Assembly (NCBI GenBank): GCA_024397875.1
Contig: CP073344.1
Location: 3,711,001 to 3,775,000 of the forward strand
Length of the DNA stretch: 64,000 bases
Direction of reading: 5' to 3'
Source of the DNA: Amphritea atlantica
Lineage (GTDB): Bacteria; Pseudomonadota; Gammaproteobacteria; Pseudomonadales; Balneatricaceae
A program made the position numbers and the translations under genes. Position 1 is the stretch's first letter. Each line of letters opens with the position of its first letter. The notes under the pieces were generated by a model, which searched no databases, was not told the origin of the DNA, and saw only the letters and a list, made by a program, of their open reading frames with translations. Shown piece after piece: positions 35,980 to 45,459 of this stretch.

Positions 35980-38415
35980 TCATATTACGCGTCGAGTCAC
36001 TTTGTGTTTCGGCAGAAGAAAATAGGACAAGGCTGGGATTAGTATCAGGGCACCCAGCATATTCCAGACGAACATAAAGGTTAGCAAAATGCCCATATCA
36101 GATTGGAATTTGATTGGTGACCAGACCCAGGTGACTACCCCAGCTGCAAGAGTGATGCCTACAAGTGCCACGACTTTACCAGTGAAGCTGATCGCATGCC
36201 GGTAGGCATCTGATAATGGTAACCCTGAACGCTGGAATTGCAGTTGCACACTCAATAGATACAGGGCGTAATCGACACCGATCCCCACCCCGAGAGCGAT
36301 AACTGGCAGTGTCGCTACTTTCACACCAATGTTCAGCCAGACCATCAACGCTTCGCAGAGGATGGAGGTCAGCATCAGTGGCAGGATGGCAACCAAGGCC
36401 GCGCGCCAACTGCGGAAGGTGATCAGGCAAAAGATACTGACTGCAGCGTAAACATAGAACAGCATGGTGTGATTAGCATCGCGCACCACGATATTGGTGG
36501 CCGCTTCTATACCGGCATTACCTGCTGCCAATAAGAACTGCTGGTCTTCACTACTGTTTTTTTGGGAAAACTCCTCGGCAATAGCTACCACCTCATCCAG
36601 CGTTTTTGCTGTGTGATCTTTCAGAAACGCGATCACTGGCATCACTGAGCATTCGGTATTGAACAGTTCCGGCCGGTTGACTGAGGCCTGCTGGGCTCCG
36701 TAGTTCAACACGTTCTGGTTGCGCAGGATACTGTAGAACTTGGGATTGCCCTCGTAGCTGCCTGCGGTTATCTGGCGCATTGCATCGGCCAGAGAGGTTG
36801 TTGTTTGCACTTTTGGGTTTTGCCGTAACTGCCAGGCCAGACGGTCGGCCAGGATTAGTGTTTTGTAGTTAAGGCAACCTTCTGGAGCAGTTTTTATCAT
36901 GACCGCAAATAGGTCGCTGGATAAAGCATAGTGCGTTGTGATGTAGGCGTTATCGATATTATAGCGGGCCTCAGGTCGAAGCTCTGGTGCTCCTGCATCC
37001 AGATCGCCGATCTGTAGGTCACGACTGACGCTTAAGCCGCCAACACCTAGAATGATCGCAGTAAGCACCGCTAGGGTTGCCCATTTCCGGTCGGTAAATC
37101 GGTCTAGAAGATCCCACAATCTGCCGATACCCTGGTGCTTCGATGCCGTGCGAATAGCTCGCAGTGAACGTTTGGCTGCAGCCGGACTGACACCGACATA
37201 CGATAGCGTGACAGGCATCATCAACAGTGTGGTGAAGATTAGTACTGCTACACCAATACTGGCTGTGATTGCCAGGTCGTGAATAACCGGTATATCGATC
37301 AGCATCAATACCGCGAAGCCTACAGCATCAGAGAGCAGCGCTGTGACACCCGCCAGAAACAGACGACGGAATGTGAAACGCGCTGCGACCAGTTTATGGG
37401 CACCACGGCCGATATCCTGCATGATTCCATTCATCTTTTGAGTCGCATGGGAGACGCCGATGGCAAATACTAAGAAGGGGACAAGAATCGAATAGGGGTC
37501 GATTGTGTAACCCAGCCAGGAAACGATCCCCAACTGCCAAACAACTGCCAGCAGAGAACAAAACACCACCAACAAGGTGCTGCGTAAACAGCGGGTGTAT
37601 AGGTAGATAATGATCAGTGTAACGACGGCCGCTATACCAAAGAAGACCATGACTTTCATCAGACCATCAATCAGGTCGCCAATTAGCTTAGCGAAGCCGA
37701 TTACCCGAATCTTGATTTTGCTATGCTCCTCAGTGGGAATATTTTCGAAGAATTCGTATTGGCCGCGTAGCTGTTCGAGTTTTTTGGAAAATTCAAAATA
37801 GTCGATACTCTGCCCCGTGGCTGAGTCTCGGTCAAGTAGTGGCACTGTGAGCATGGTTGATTTGAAATCATTGGCCACCAAACTACCAACGATGCCGGCA
37901 CGGCCGATGTTCTGTCGTAATTGTTCAATTGCTTCCGGTGAACCGTCGTAACTGTCTGGCATCACCGGACCTCCCTGGAATCCCTCTTCAGTCACTTCGG
38001 TCCAGCGTACACTGGGAGTCCAGAGTGATTTCATCCAGGCACGATCGACACCTTTGGTAAGGAATAGCTCATCATTAATCTGTTTCAATACTTCCAGATA
38101 ATGCGGATCGAAAATATCCCCATCCGTATTTTCAACGACCACCCGAACAGAGTTTCCCAGTCCGCGTAGCGCGCTGCGGTTTTCAAGGAAATTACGGATA
38201 TAGGGCTGACTTTGGGGAATCATCTTCTCGAAACTGGGTTTAAGTTCCAGCTTGGTGATGGCCATGTAGCCAAGTATCAGTGTGATAACTGCGATGACTA
38301 TGATAAATGCCAGGCGATTATTGAAAATGATGCGCTCAAAAAAATTACCGCTGTGAGGATCTAGGTCCTTCAGCTCAAGAATCTGCGGTTTGTCACCTTG
38401 TTTGAGGTTAGCCAT
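35980..38415 (-). CDS. RND/MMPL-family transporter
   Basis: An 811-residue inner-membrane protein with the two-fold RND layout. TM1 is near residue 35-55, followed by a large periplasmic loop (about 60-250) and TM2-6 (about 250-400, including the SSD-like VFAIGVSHATQKMNGI). TM7 is near 430, a second loop follows to about 620, and TM8-12 run 630-800 with LPVIALGVGIGVDYALYLL. This is the MMPL/HpnN-type group that moves hydrophobic molecules rather than the AcrB drug pumps. No adaptor or TolC gene is present. Last gene of the hydrolase-DUF1302-DUF1329-YCF48-RND operon. Likely role: moving the lipophilic substrate or a product between membrane and periplasm. Confidence 0.87.
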   Translation of the reverse strand: MANLKQGDKPQILELKDLDPHSGNFFERIIFNNRLAFIIVIAVITLILGYMAITKLELKPSFEKMIPQSQPYIRNFLENRSALRGLGNSVRVVVENTDGDIFDPHYLEVLKQINDELFLTKGVDRAWMKSLWTPSVRWTEVTEEGFQGGPVMPDSYDGSPEAIEQLRQNIGRAGIVGSLVANDFKSTMLTVPLLDRDSATGQSIDYFEFSKKLEQLRGQYEFFENIPTEEHSKIKIRVIGFAKLIGDLIDGLMKVMVFFGIAAVVTLIIIYLYTRCLRSTLLVVFCSLLAVVWQLGIVSWLGYTIDPYSILVPFLVFAIGVSHATQKMNGIMQDIGRGAHKLVAARFTFRRLFLAGVTALLSDAVGFAVLMLIDIPVIHDLAITASIGVAVLIFTTLLMMPVTLSYVGVSPAAAKRSLRAIRTASKHQGIGRLWDLLDRFTDRKWATLAVLTAIILGVGGLSVSRDLQIGDLDAGAPELRPEARYNIDNAYITTHYALSSDLFAVMIKTAPEGCLNYKTLILADRLAWQLRQNPKVQTTTSLADAMRQITAGSYEGNPKFYSILRNQNVLNYGAQQASVNRPELFNTECSVMPVIAFLKDHTAKTLDEVVAIAEEFSQKNSSEDQQFLLAAGNAGIEAATNIVVRDANHTMLFYVYAAVSIFCLITFRSWRAALVAILPLMLTSILCEALMVWLNIGVKVATLPVIALGVGIGVDYALYLLSVQLQFQRSGLPLSDAYRHAISFTGKVVALVGITLAAGVVTWVWSPIKFQSDMGILLTFMFVWNMLGALILIPALSYFLLPKHKVTRRVI

Positions 38416-38444
38416 ACGTCGTTGCCTTTGTTCGTGTGTTCGCG

Positions 38445-39518
38445 TTATTTAACCGTCAATAGATGTACGCCCTGAGCGCCTACGAGGACTAGATATTCGT
38501 CCCTTTCAACAGCGACACCGGCAATGAGAGGGAGCGTATTTGATGCTAACGAAGTGAAATTGAGACCGTTGTCTTCGCTCATCAGTACCTGTCCGTCCTG
38601 ACAGAACAGGAACAGGCGACCCTGTGCGTCCCGAGTTGCAGTGGTCAGGCTGGCAGATGTACCGGTGTTTATCGTGGTCCAGGTTTCACCTTCATTGGTA
38701 CTGAGAAATGCGTGGCCCCGAAGACCGTAGGCAACGAGTTGTGTCGAGTTGCCCAAAAGGCCGAAAAAGCTGCCTTCGTAAGGTGATGGCAGAGTAACAA
38801 ACTGCTGGTTGTGGGGCTCTTTCTTCAGCAGCAACCCTTGCTCTCCGGCTATATAAAGGCTTTCACCAGCTTGCGTTATCGCATTCAGATGGAGAGCATA
38901 AGGGTTATCGACGAGGTGTTGCTGAGGAGTCCAGGTTTGTCCGCCGTCATCGGTACGGAAAATAAGGTTGAAGGCACCAACGATGTAACCGCTGGTTGAG
39001 TTCTCGAACCAAACATCAAGGAACGGTTTGTCAGCTCCTTCTGCCATAAAACGATGAGACTCATCTATCAGTTCAATATAACGCTGTTCACCCGGGTGGG
39101 CGGATGCTTGAGCGATATAATAATTAAGCATCAGCGTGCCTATCTGACGGCCATCTAGTTGCTTTACCCAGTTCACACCACCATCTGCACTGTGCAGTAC
39201 TAAACCATCATGGCCGACCGCCCATCCTTGTTGAGGTGTTGGGAAAGATACCGCAGTCAGGTCTGAGCTTGCTGGTACGTTGCCTTGCTGCCAGTTATGT
39301 CCTTTATCATCAGAGTAGATGATATGACCTCGCTGGCCGACAACTATGAGGCGCTCTCCTGCGTGTGTTACATCGAGCATCAGGCTACGACTGCTAAGTG
39401 TTGAGTGACTGGCTGGCCGATCCAGAACATCAACGAAATCGGTATCCGATGCATAAGCGGGTTGCAGTAGAAGGACAAGACTTAGTGATACTGATATGAG
39501 AGTGCTAACTGTTTGCAT
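38445..39518 (-). CDS. YCF48-like (BNR-repeat) secreted protein
   Basis: A 357-residue protein with a signal peptide (MQTVSTLISVSLSLVLLLQP, cleavage near AYA-SD). Repeated beta-propeller units carry BNR-type Asp-box motifs: YSDDKGHNW, HSADGGVNW, RTDDGGQTW, STNEGETW and MSEDNGLNF. It belongs to the YCF48/photosystem II stability-related family. In non-photosynthetic bacteria these genes usually accompany RND/MMPL transporters, suggesting a periplasmic assembly or docking role. It lies 29 bases before the transporter gene. GAGGAAG precedes the ATG. Confidence 0.85.
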   Translation of the reverse strand: MQTVSTLISVSLSLVLLLQPAYASDTDFVDVLDRPASHSTLSSRSLMLDVTHAGERLIVVGQRGHIIYSDDKGHNWQQGNVPASSDLTAVSFPTPQQGWAVGHDGLVLHSADGGVNWVKQLDGRQIGTLMLNYYIAQASAHPGEQRYIELIDESHRFMAEGADKPFLDVWFENSTSGYIVGAFNLIFRTDDGGQTWTPQQHLVDNPYALHLNAITQAGESLYIAGEQGLLLKKEPHNQQFVTLPSPYEGSFFGLLGNSTQLVAYGLRGHAFLSTNEGETWTTINTGTSASLTTATRDAQGRLFLFCQDGQVLMSEDNGLNFTSLASNTLPLIAGVAVERDEYLVLVGAQGVHLLTVK

Positions 39519-39641
39519 AGGACTTCCTCGAAAAACTTGGGCACTGGCTATCTATCGCCCAACGAACGGCAGAACCTCCCAGATGGGAGGAATCTGTGCC
39601 GCGCTCTCAGGGTAGAAACACCACCCTGAGGGCTCGGGGCC

Positions 39642-41015
39642 TTAGCGCAGACCTGCGCCCGCCAAGGATTGTGGTGACCACTTGGCTGGGGATAGTGGAT
39701 CTATATAGCGGATACCGCCGTAAGGTCCGACAACGCCGTTAATGTTGTAGGTACCTCCAATCAGGTCATACACCATGTGAGGGGTCGTATCGGGAATCGC
39801 TTTATCGTAGCTTTGGGTGAAAAATGAGAATGAACCGCGGTAAAGCTGGTCGCGCGCATCATATTCATCCGAAGCGAGTGCACCCCAGCTGTCTTCGTCC
39901 AGATAGAAATTACGTTTGTGATAAATGTGGCGTTTACCCGCGGCAAGTGTGCCCTCAATGATCCAGACACGATGTTTTTCCCAGCGAACATGCTCTGGAG
40001 ACAAGTGGTTTGGCGTGGTCAGCTTTTTTGGATCATCGATGTATGTGAGATCGTAAGTATTGTAAGGTACATACATCTCTTTCTTGCCAACCAGCTTCCA
40101 ATCGAACCGATCCAATGCGCCACTGAACACAAAGACGTCGTCATAGGTGGAAGAACCTGCTGTGCCCGGATTTGGAGTGTCATACGCCAGACTCGGCGCC
40201 AATTTGACACGCCGCTGACCTGGTAGATACTGCCAGGCGCGTCGAGGTTGTTTCAGTGGATCGGCGGCATCCTGCACCATGATTGCTTCACCGGCCCGAC
40301 GAGCGGGGCCGCTGTAGTAGAGTTTGGTGCGGTAGTAGATATCCTTACCAGATATTGTACGGGACATATCATGGTAGATAGGATAGTCAATAAAAGCGGT
40401 GCCTGTCGTGGCTAGGGTAGCGACGCCTGCTGCGTCAACGTTCCAAGAGTCATATTTGGTCTCAATGGTCTTCCCCTGAAAACGAAGCAGATGATTCCAC
40501 ATTGCTTCTCTGCCAGAGTGTGGAATTGGGAAAGGCACGCCTGGCAGTACATTTTCGAGCACCAATCCATCGTCGGTAGTGCCCGCGTTGGTGGCGTTCT
40601 TGAGTGTGTTATTCAGGTTTGCCTGAGGCAGTGCAGCTGTTCGGTGAGTCGGATAAACCTCGACCTTGAAAGTTGGATAGCGGTTGATCAACTCCACTGT
40701 TGTTGCAGTCAGTTGTTCCCGGTACTGCTCGATATTACTCTGATCGATCACGAGTACCGGTTGTTCATCGGCAAATGGATTTGGGCGGAAAGTGTCGCCA
40801 GCTTTAAAACTCGCTGGCGGAGAAGTCAATCCGCCGGTATAAATTGGAATTGAGCCGTCAGCATTGCCAGATTTTTCGGCACCGACGGTAGTTAACGTGG
40901 TTTCAAGCAGCGCAGCTTCCTGAGAGGAAACCGCAGCCAGTATGGGGGTCGATAATGATGTTATCAGAGTTGCGGCAAGCGCACCCTGCAGCAAAGTCTG
41001 TGTATTGAAGTTCAT
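39642..41015 (-). CDS. DUF1329 family periplasmic/outer-membrane protein
   Basis: A 457-residue protein with a signal peptide (TLLQGALAATLITSLSTPIL, cleavage near AA-VS). The mature protein contains the DUF1329 core: RRAWQYLPGQRRVKLAPSLAYDTP, TYDDVFVFSGALDRFDWKLVGK and KRHIYHKRNFYLDEDSWGAL. The family resembles LolB in fold and is suspected of carrying lipophilic ligands. DUF1329 and DUF1302 genes are almost always adjacent; here 28 bases separate them. GAAGGAGATA precedes the ATG. Probable partner of the DUF1302 barrel in moving a hydrophobic compound across the envelope. Confidence 0.87.
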   Translation of the reverse strand: MNFNTQTLLQGALAATLITSLSTPILAAVSSQEAALLETTLTTVGAEKSGNADGSIPIYTGGLTSPPASFKAGDTFRPNPFADEQPVLVIDQSNIEQYREQLTATTVELINRYPTFKVEVYPTHRTAALPQANLNNTLKNATNAGTTDDGLVLENVLPGVPFPIPHSGREAMWNHLLRFQGKTIETKYDSWNVDAAGVATLATTGTAFIDYPIYHDMSRTISGKDIYYRTKLYYSGPARRAGEAIMVQDAADPLKQPRRAWQYLPGQRRVKLAPSLAYDTPNPGTAGSSTYDDVFVFSGALDRFDWKLVGKKEMYVPYNTYDLTYIDDPKKLTTPNHLSPEHVRWEKHRVWIIEGTLAAGKRHIYHKRNFYLDEDSWGALASDEYDARDQLYRGSFSFFTQSYDKAIPDTTPHMVYDLIGGTYNINGVVGPYGGIRYIDPLSPAKWSPQSLAGAGLR

Positions 41016-41043
41016 TATTATTATCTCCTTCAGGTGAGCGGGA

Positions 41044-42768
41044 TTAAAACGTAGTCTTGAATGAGAGCATGACCATGCCGCGATCTTTCAATAGCGGAGC
41101 CAGGCCTGCCTGAGATGTAATCTGTCCGGGGATACAGGCGTAGCTGCCGGATGTGCCTGGAGTATTATTATCGTTCCCAGTTGAGCAGGTTTTGTCAGGT
41201 CCGAAGGCATCAATATATTGCAGGTCGAATTTGTATTTCTGATGCAGATCGCCGCTTAGACCGATCGAATAGCTGCCAGCATCTTCATTGCCTCCGAACT
41301 GCACTGCTGAATTACCGGATAAACCGAAGTTAACGCTGATCGGTAACGACAAATCCAACCCTGGTGTGACCTGATACCAGGTGGGGGTGAATTTGGCCGT
41401 CAGGGAGTAAGCGTTGGTTGTGACTTTATCAATACCACGGTAGCTCGCAGCTCCTTTGAAACTCTGCTCACCGTCGGTGACTTTCACCAGATGAGTTAAC
41501 GCACCTTCGACGGCCAGTACTGAGGAATCCCATAACGGCGTATCACCGAAAATTACCATGCCGTTGACGACCGCGTGCAGGGTATCACCCCGGGCTAGCC
41601 CTGTTTCACCAGTGCTGGGTTTGTTGGCAATGATGTTGGCACCGTTGATGACGCCAGCCTGACCTAAATTGTAATACGTGGAATTGACCAGACCGAAGTT
41701 ACTGGCAAGGGTCATATTCTGACGATAGTTGATGTCTACACCGACGCTGACCGGACCGACACTTGTTGCCAGGCTGAGGCCATACAAATCTATATCACTA
41801 CCGTAGGTGGTGAAGTAATTGGCACTTCCCAGACCGTTTGAGGCATCAACTAGCAGGAATGGTAACGAATCTGACGTCCTGCGATAGTAAAACCCAAGGG
41901 TGCCGTCCAGCCATTGTGGGCTCCAGGACGCCATCAGACCAAAATCCCCGGTATCATCAGGTGTAACATCCTGTCCGCGGGGCACGCTCAAATAGTTTGC
42001 AGGAGGCATTGGCAGGAGAAACTCAGAACCTCCATCCAGCGCCATATCATAAGGCCCCCAATAGGTACCACCTTCGGGGAAGCGTGAGTGATTGAATGCC
42101 AGAAAATACTGGGCACCCAGTGTCAATTCAGGGCTTAGTGTCAGTGAGGCGGATAGTTGGTTACGGGGAATAAAAAGCTCTTTGGTCGAGCTACCCGGCA
42201 CAGTGTAGAGTTTGCCAAGATCGAGTGCTGACTGGCCGTAGTTGATTCCGTTGGCCGCATTAAAAAGAGTTTCGCCCCAAAAGAGCGTGTGTCGACCAAG
42301 TTTCACATTGAGCAAGGCATTGCCGACTTCGGCGTTGTAAAATACGAAAGCATCCAGCAACTCGCCTGACGGGCCGTGGTAATATCGATCGGCAAAATCA
42401 CTCAGTTCATCGCTGTTGTCAGCGTAAGCATGATCGTACCAACCTGCACCGCTGAGACGGAATCCGGTAGTATCTTTGTAGACGACATCCAGTTCCGACA
42501 GCAGGTCGAGGCGTTGATTAACCGCATCGCCGGTCGCGAACTTGAGGTCGCCATCATTATAATTAACAGTTTGAGCGATTGACGCATCGCGGTTTTCTAC
42601 GCGCTGACCGTAACTCAACCTGACGGTGTTATCGAATCGAATGGAAAGATCTGAATTTCCAGTTTCGATTGCCATAGCGTGGGCTTGAGAAACGCCCATA
42701 CTGATCAGAATCGCAGAAGACAGCAGACTTCTGCGAAGGTTGTGAGTGACGAGGTTCTTATTTTTCAT
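41044..42768 (-). CDS. DUF1302 family outer-membrane porin-like protein
   Basis: A 574-residue protein with a signal peptide (SSAILISMGVSQAHAMA) and mature start IETGNSDLSIRFDNTVRLSYGQRV, the family hallmark. The body is rich in alternating beta-strand patterns. It ends in MLSFKTTF, with the C-terminal phenylalanine used for BAM-mediated insertion. Likely a substrate-specific outer-membrane channel. It is the second member in this window; the other (1-212) sits by the benzaldehyde dehydrogenase. It lies 134 bases after the hydrolase gene. Confidence 0.88.
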   Translation of the reverse strand: MKNKNLVTHNLRRSLLSSAILISMGVSQAHAMAIETGNSDLSIRFDNTVRLSYGQRVENRDASIAQTVNYNDGDLKFATGDAVNQRLDLLSELDVVYKDTTGFRLSGAGWYDHAYADNSDELSDFADRYYHGPSGELLDAFVFYNAEVGNALLNVKLGRHTLFWGETLFNAANGINYGQSALDLGKLYTVPGSSTKELFIPRNQLSASLTLSPELTLGAQYFLAFNHSRFPEGGTYWGPYDMALDGGSEFLLPMPPANYLSVPRGQDVTPDDTGDFGLMASWSPQWLDGTLGFYYRRTSDSLPFLLVDASNGLGSANYFTTYGSDIDLYGLSLATSVGPVSVGVDINYRQNMTLASNFGLVNSTYYNLGQAGVINGANIIANKPSTGETGLARGDTLHAVVNGMVIFGDTPLWDSSVLAVEGALTHLVKVTDGEQSFKGAASYRGIDKVTTNAYSLTAKFTPTWYQVTPGLDLSLPISVNFGLSGNSAVQFGGNEDAGSYSIGLSGDLHQKYKFDLQYIDAFGPDKTCSTGNDNNTPGTSGSYACIPGQITSQAGLAPLLKDRGMVMLSFKTTF

Positions 42769-42902
42769 ATCGCTTGTTCCACTTATTGTTATTGGATGTG
42801 GGGTTGTTGATAGTGAGCTTCGGGTTTAGGTGATCTTTTAATCCTTCGCGTTTGGTTTCAATGACTCTCGGGAGCATAACTCGTCAGCCTAAGATGCCGG
42901 TT

Positions 42903-43466
42903 TCATTTATCAAGTGCGGTGATAAGCGCGCTTGCTTGGGGCCAGTCACCGAATCCTGAAGCCGGATTGAGATGGCCAACAGCACCGAGATTGACCAATT
43001 CGCCTCCCCAATCGTCAGCCAGGGCTTTGACGGATGCCAAACTTGCCAGGTGGTCGTTAGTGCTGGCGGCAATAATGCTTGGAAATGGGAGCTTTTGTCG
43101 TGGAAGAGGGCTCCAGCCATTGGCACTCAGGGTTTCTGATGTGGGGTAGTTTTCCGGCCAGGTAGCATTGAGGTCGGGTGGCGTAGCTAACAGTGCTCCC
43201 TTAATAGAATGCTCATATTTGGCTGCCCAGTGTGCGACCATGAGTACACCGGCACTGTGTGCCACAATGATGACCGGTCCATCAATCTGCTCTAATTCTC
43301 TTTGGATGGCCTCTACGCGAGCGGTACAATTGAGCTTATCAGCTTCCAATGGCGCTACAGTACGGACGTTAGGTAGCCGGGTGGCCAGAAGTGTCTGCCA
43401 GTGATCGCTAACATAATCGCGTAGGCCCGGAACGATAAGAACTGTTGTTTTTGGCTGTTGAGTCAC
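42903..43466 (-). CDS. RBBP9/YdeN-type serine hydrolase
   Basis: A 187-residue alpha/beta hydrolase. It starts with VLIVPGLRDYVSDHWQTLL, the nucleophile serine is in VAHSAGVLM, the acid in STNDHLA and the histidine in GAVGHLNPASGFGDWPQA, the last being the RBBP9/YdeN signature. The GTG at 43466 (AAGGA 7 bases upstream) gives the family-like N terminus. An ATG at 43526 with AAGGGA is also possible and would add 20 residues. First gene of the envelope-transport operon. It could hydrolyse an ester of the pathway substrate; the real substrate is unknown. Confidence 0.8.
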   Translation of the reverse strand: MTQQPKTTVLIVPGLRDYVSDHWQTLLATRLPNVRTVAPLEADKLNCTARVEAIQRELEQIDGPVIIVAHSAGVLMVAHWAAKYEHSIKGALLATPPDLNATWPENYPTSETLSANGWSPLPRQKLPFPSIIAASTNDHLASLASVKALADDWGGELVNLGAVGHLNPASGFGDWPQASALITALDK

Positions 43467-43571
43467 TTGGTTTTCCTTACAAAATGTTAGAGGAATATTT
43501 GTTATTAAAGACTCTATGACATACATAGTAATTTCCCTTTATGGTTGCTGTTTTTCATATCACGTCAGCAA

Positions 43572-43588
43572 CTTTTCATTTGATGACA
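43572..43588 (-). promoter_or_regulatory. Candidate AraC-regulator half-site before the hydrolase operon
   Basis: Minus strand TGTCATCAAATGAAAAG fits the TGTCATNNAATGANAAG pattern of the paired sites at 51950-51987 and 53171-53208. No convincing second copy is found 21 bp upstream, and no clear -10 element is seen at the expected distance. Confidence 0.5.
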
Positions 43589-43691
43589 GTCCGTTTGTAA
43601 CTAGTCGAACCTATCTCTACCGGATAATTTAAACGTGCCAAATTTTCTACCAGGGAGGGTTCTAAAGACTGGGAAACAAAAGTTATGCAGA

Positions 43692-43742
43692 GAAAAAAAC
43701 GGTGCCTATATCAGTACAGGTTAAATCTGTATGACGGCACCG
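43692..43742 (-). terminator. Terminator after the chemoreceptor gene
   Basis: On the minus strand CGGTGCC and GGCACCG close a long hairpin with an inner CATACAG/CTGTACTG stem, followed by seven T. It separates the qor-to-chemoreceptor operon from the hydrolase operon. Confidence 0.8.
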
Positions 43743-43782
43743 AAGGAAGGAAATAGGTAAGAATGAAACAAGCCAGTTAGGG

Positions 43783-45348
43783 TTAACGGTTAAATCTTTC
43801 GACCAGCTTATGCAGAGCATCGGCGGTATTATTGAGATCGCGACCTACGGCCGAAGAGCGCTCAGTCATCAAAGCACTATCGTCGGCGCGTTGGGCGATG
43901 CGAGAAATCTGTGTAGATACCTCGCCAGCCACATGTGCCTGCTCTTCTGACGCGGCCGCCATCTGTTCTGACATCTGATCGATATGCACGATTTTCTCAC
44001 CGATAGCATCCAGTGCCAGTTGCGCATTGATCACCTGCTGTACGCTGTCGTCTACCTGAATGTTGCCTTGACGCACGATCTGAACTGAGGCTTCTGCTAT
44101 CTGCTGAAGGTTGCCAAGGATGCGCTGGATCGCATCGGTTGAGTCGCGGGTTCTTGCCGCTAGCGCTCGTACCTCATCGGACACTACGGCAAACCCTCGG
44201 CCCTGATCGCCAGCCCTGGCGGCTTCGATAGCAGCATTCAGTGCCAGCAGGTTAGTCTGTTCAGCGATTTCATTGATCATGTTCGCCGCTTGATGGATGG
44301 TTTCAGACTGCCGGGCGACATCGGACACCGAGTTACCAATCTCCTGCATGGTGCTGGACAGTGCTTCAATGCGATATCGGCTTTCTTTTGCCTCTTGCTG
44401 ACCTTTCTGTGCCAGCAGATTGACCTGCCGAGCGTCGTCGGCGGTGCGTAAGATGTGGCTCGATACCTCGCCAATCGACTCCGCCATCTGCTGCATGGCC
44501 ACTGCAACCAGTTCGCTCTCTTGCCGCTGTTCTTGCACTGCGTGGTTGGCCTGTTTGGACAGGTTGCCGCCTTCCCCAGACAGGCGGGCGGTGCGAGTAG
44601 CGTAATCCTGTAAGCGGCTGAGCGCTGTCCGCAGGCGGGCGCGCTCACTAATTAAGACCATTTTTAACCGCCCCTCAAACCCACGCTGGCCGCAGTAGAT
44701 GCGGGCACTAAACTCATCGTCAAAGACTCCGGCTGCAGCTCGCCGAATCCGCTCCAACAACTGCAACTGCTGGCGTCGATAAATCAGAGCCTGAGCGAAG
44801 GGCAATAGTCCCAATGCTGCAGTAAACAGCACTGGACTGGTCTGTATCTGAAATGCAAGGGCAGTTGTCGCCACTGCAGCCGGTAGCAGAGCAAGGCGGA
44901 AGCTGTTGATCACACGTTCGCCCCCGCGCCAGACCAGACTGTTGCGCTGCAAATGGTGATACAGTTTCTGTGCCCGCTTCACTTGATCCGGGGTAGCACG
45001 AATCCGGACCGATTCGAAACCCATCAGGTGGCCACCATCGATAATGGGAGTTACATAAGCGTCGGCCCAGTAGTACTCCCCATTTTTGCAGAGATTTTTG
45101 ACAATACCCATCCAGCTATAGCCGTGGGTTAGATGGCCGAACATACTGTTAGCGATGGCCTGAGGCATATCCGGATGGGTCAGGATACGGTGTGGCTGAC
45201 CGATGAGTTCCTCTTGAGAATAGCCGCTGAGTGCGGCGAAATCGTCGTTGCAGTAGGTTATGACCCCATCTTTATCAGTGACTGAAATTAGTTTCTGGTC
45301 CGCCGCAATAGGGCGTTCCGTGCAGGATGTCGGAGCTGCGTCGTTCAT
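43783..45348 (-). CDS. Aer-like PAS chemoreceptor (methyl-accepting chemotaxis protein)
   Basis: A 521-residue receptor. An N-terminal PAS domain (about 15-120, with [35 protein letters not shown]) is of the Aer type that senses redox or flavin state from the cytosol. Two hydrophobic stretches (about 155-190) anchor it, followed by a HAMP-like linker. The signalling domain contains the invariant hairpin tip [40 protein letters not shown]. Last gene of the qor-initiated operon, followed by a terminator. It suggests energy- or substrate-linked taxis coupled to the pathway. Confidence 0.92.
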   Translation of the reverse strand: MNDAAPTSCTERPIAADQKLISVTDKDGVITYCNDDFAALSGYSQEELIGQPHRILTHPDMPQAIANSMFGHLTHGYSWMGIVKNLCKNGEYYWADAYVTPIIDGGHLMGFESVRIRATPDQVKRAQKLYHHLQRNSLVWRGGERVINSFRLALLPAAVATTALAFQIQTSPVLFTAALGLLPFAQALIYRRQQLQLLERIRRAAAGVFDDEFSARIYCGQRGFEGRLKMVLISERARLRTALSRLQDYATRTARLSGEGGNLSKQANHAVQEQRQESELVAVAMQQMAESIGEVSSHILRTADDARQVNLLAQKGQQEAKESRYRIEALSSTMQEIGNSVSDVARQSETIHQAANMINEIAEQTNLLALNAAIEAARAGDQGRGFAVVSDEVRALAARTRDSTDAIQRILGNLQQIAEASVQIVRQGNIQVDDSVQQVINAQLALDAIGEKIVHIDQMSEQMAAASEEQAHVAGEVSTQISRIAQRADDSALMTERSSAVGRDLNNTADALHKLVERFNR

Positions 45349-45383
45349 TCATGCCGTCCATTGTTTTTATTCTTTTTGATTGG

Positions 45384-45399
45384 CGCCTAGAGCTAGGCG
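45384..45399. repeat. Intercistronic inverted repeat
   Basis: CGCCTAG-AG-CTAGGCG between the exporter stop and the chemoreceptor start. No T-run follows, so it is probably an RNA hairpin rather than a terminator. Confidence 0.5.
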
Positions 45400-45459
45400 T
45401 CTATTTACGGAACTCGCCACAGGCGGCTCTGGAGAGAGGCGCTTTACTAACAGCTGCTA

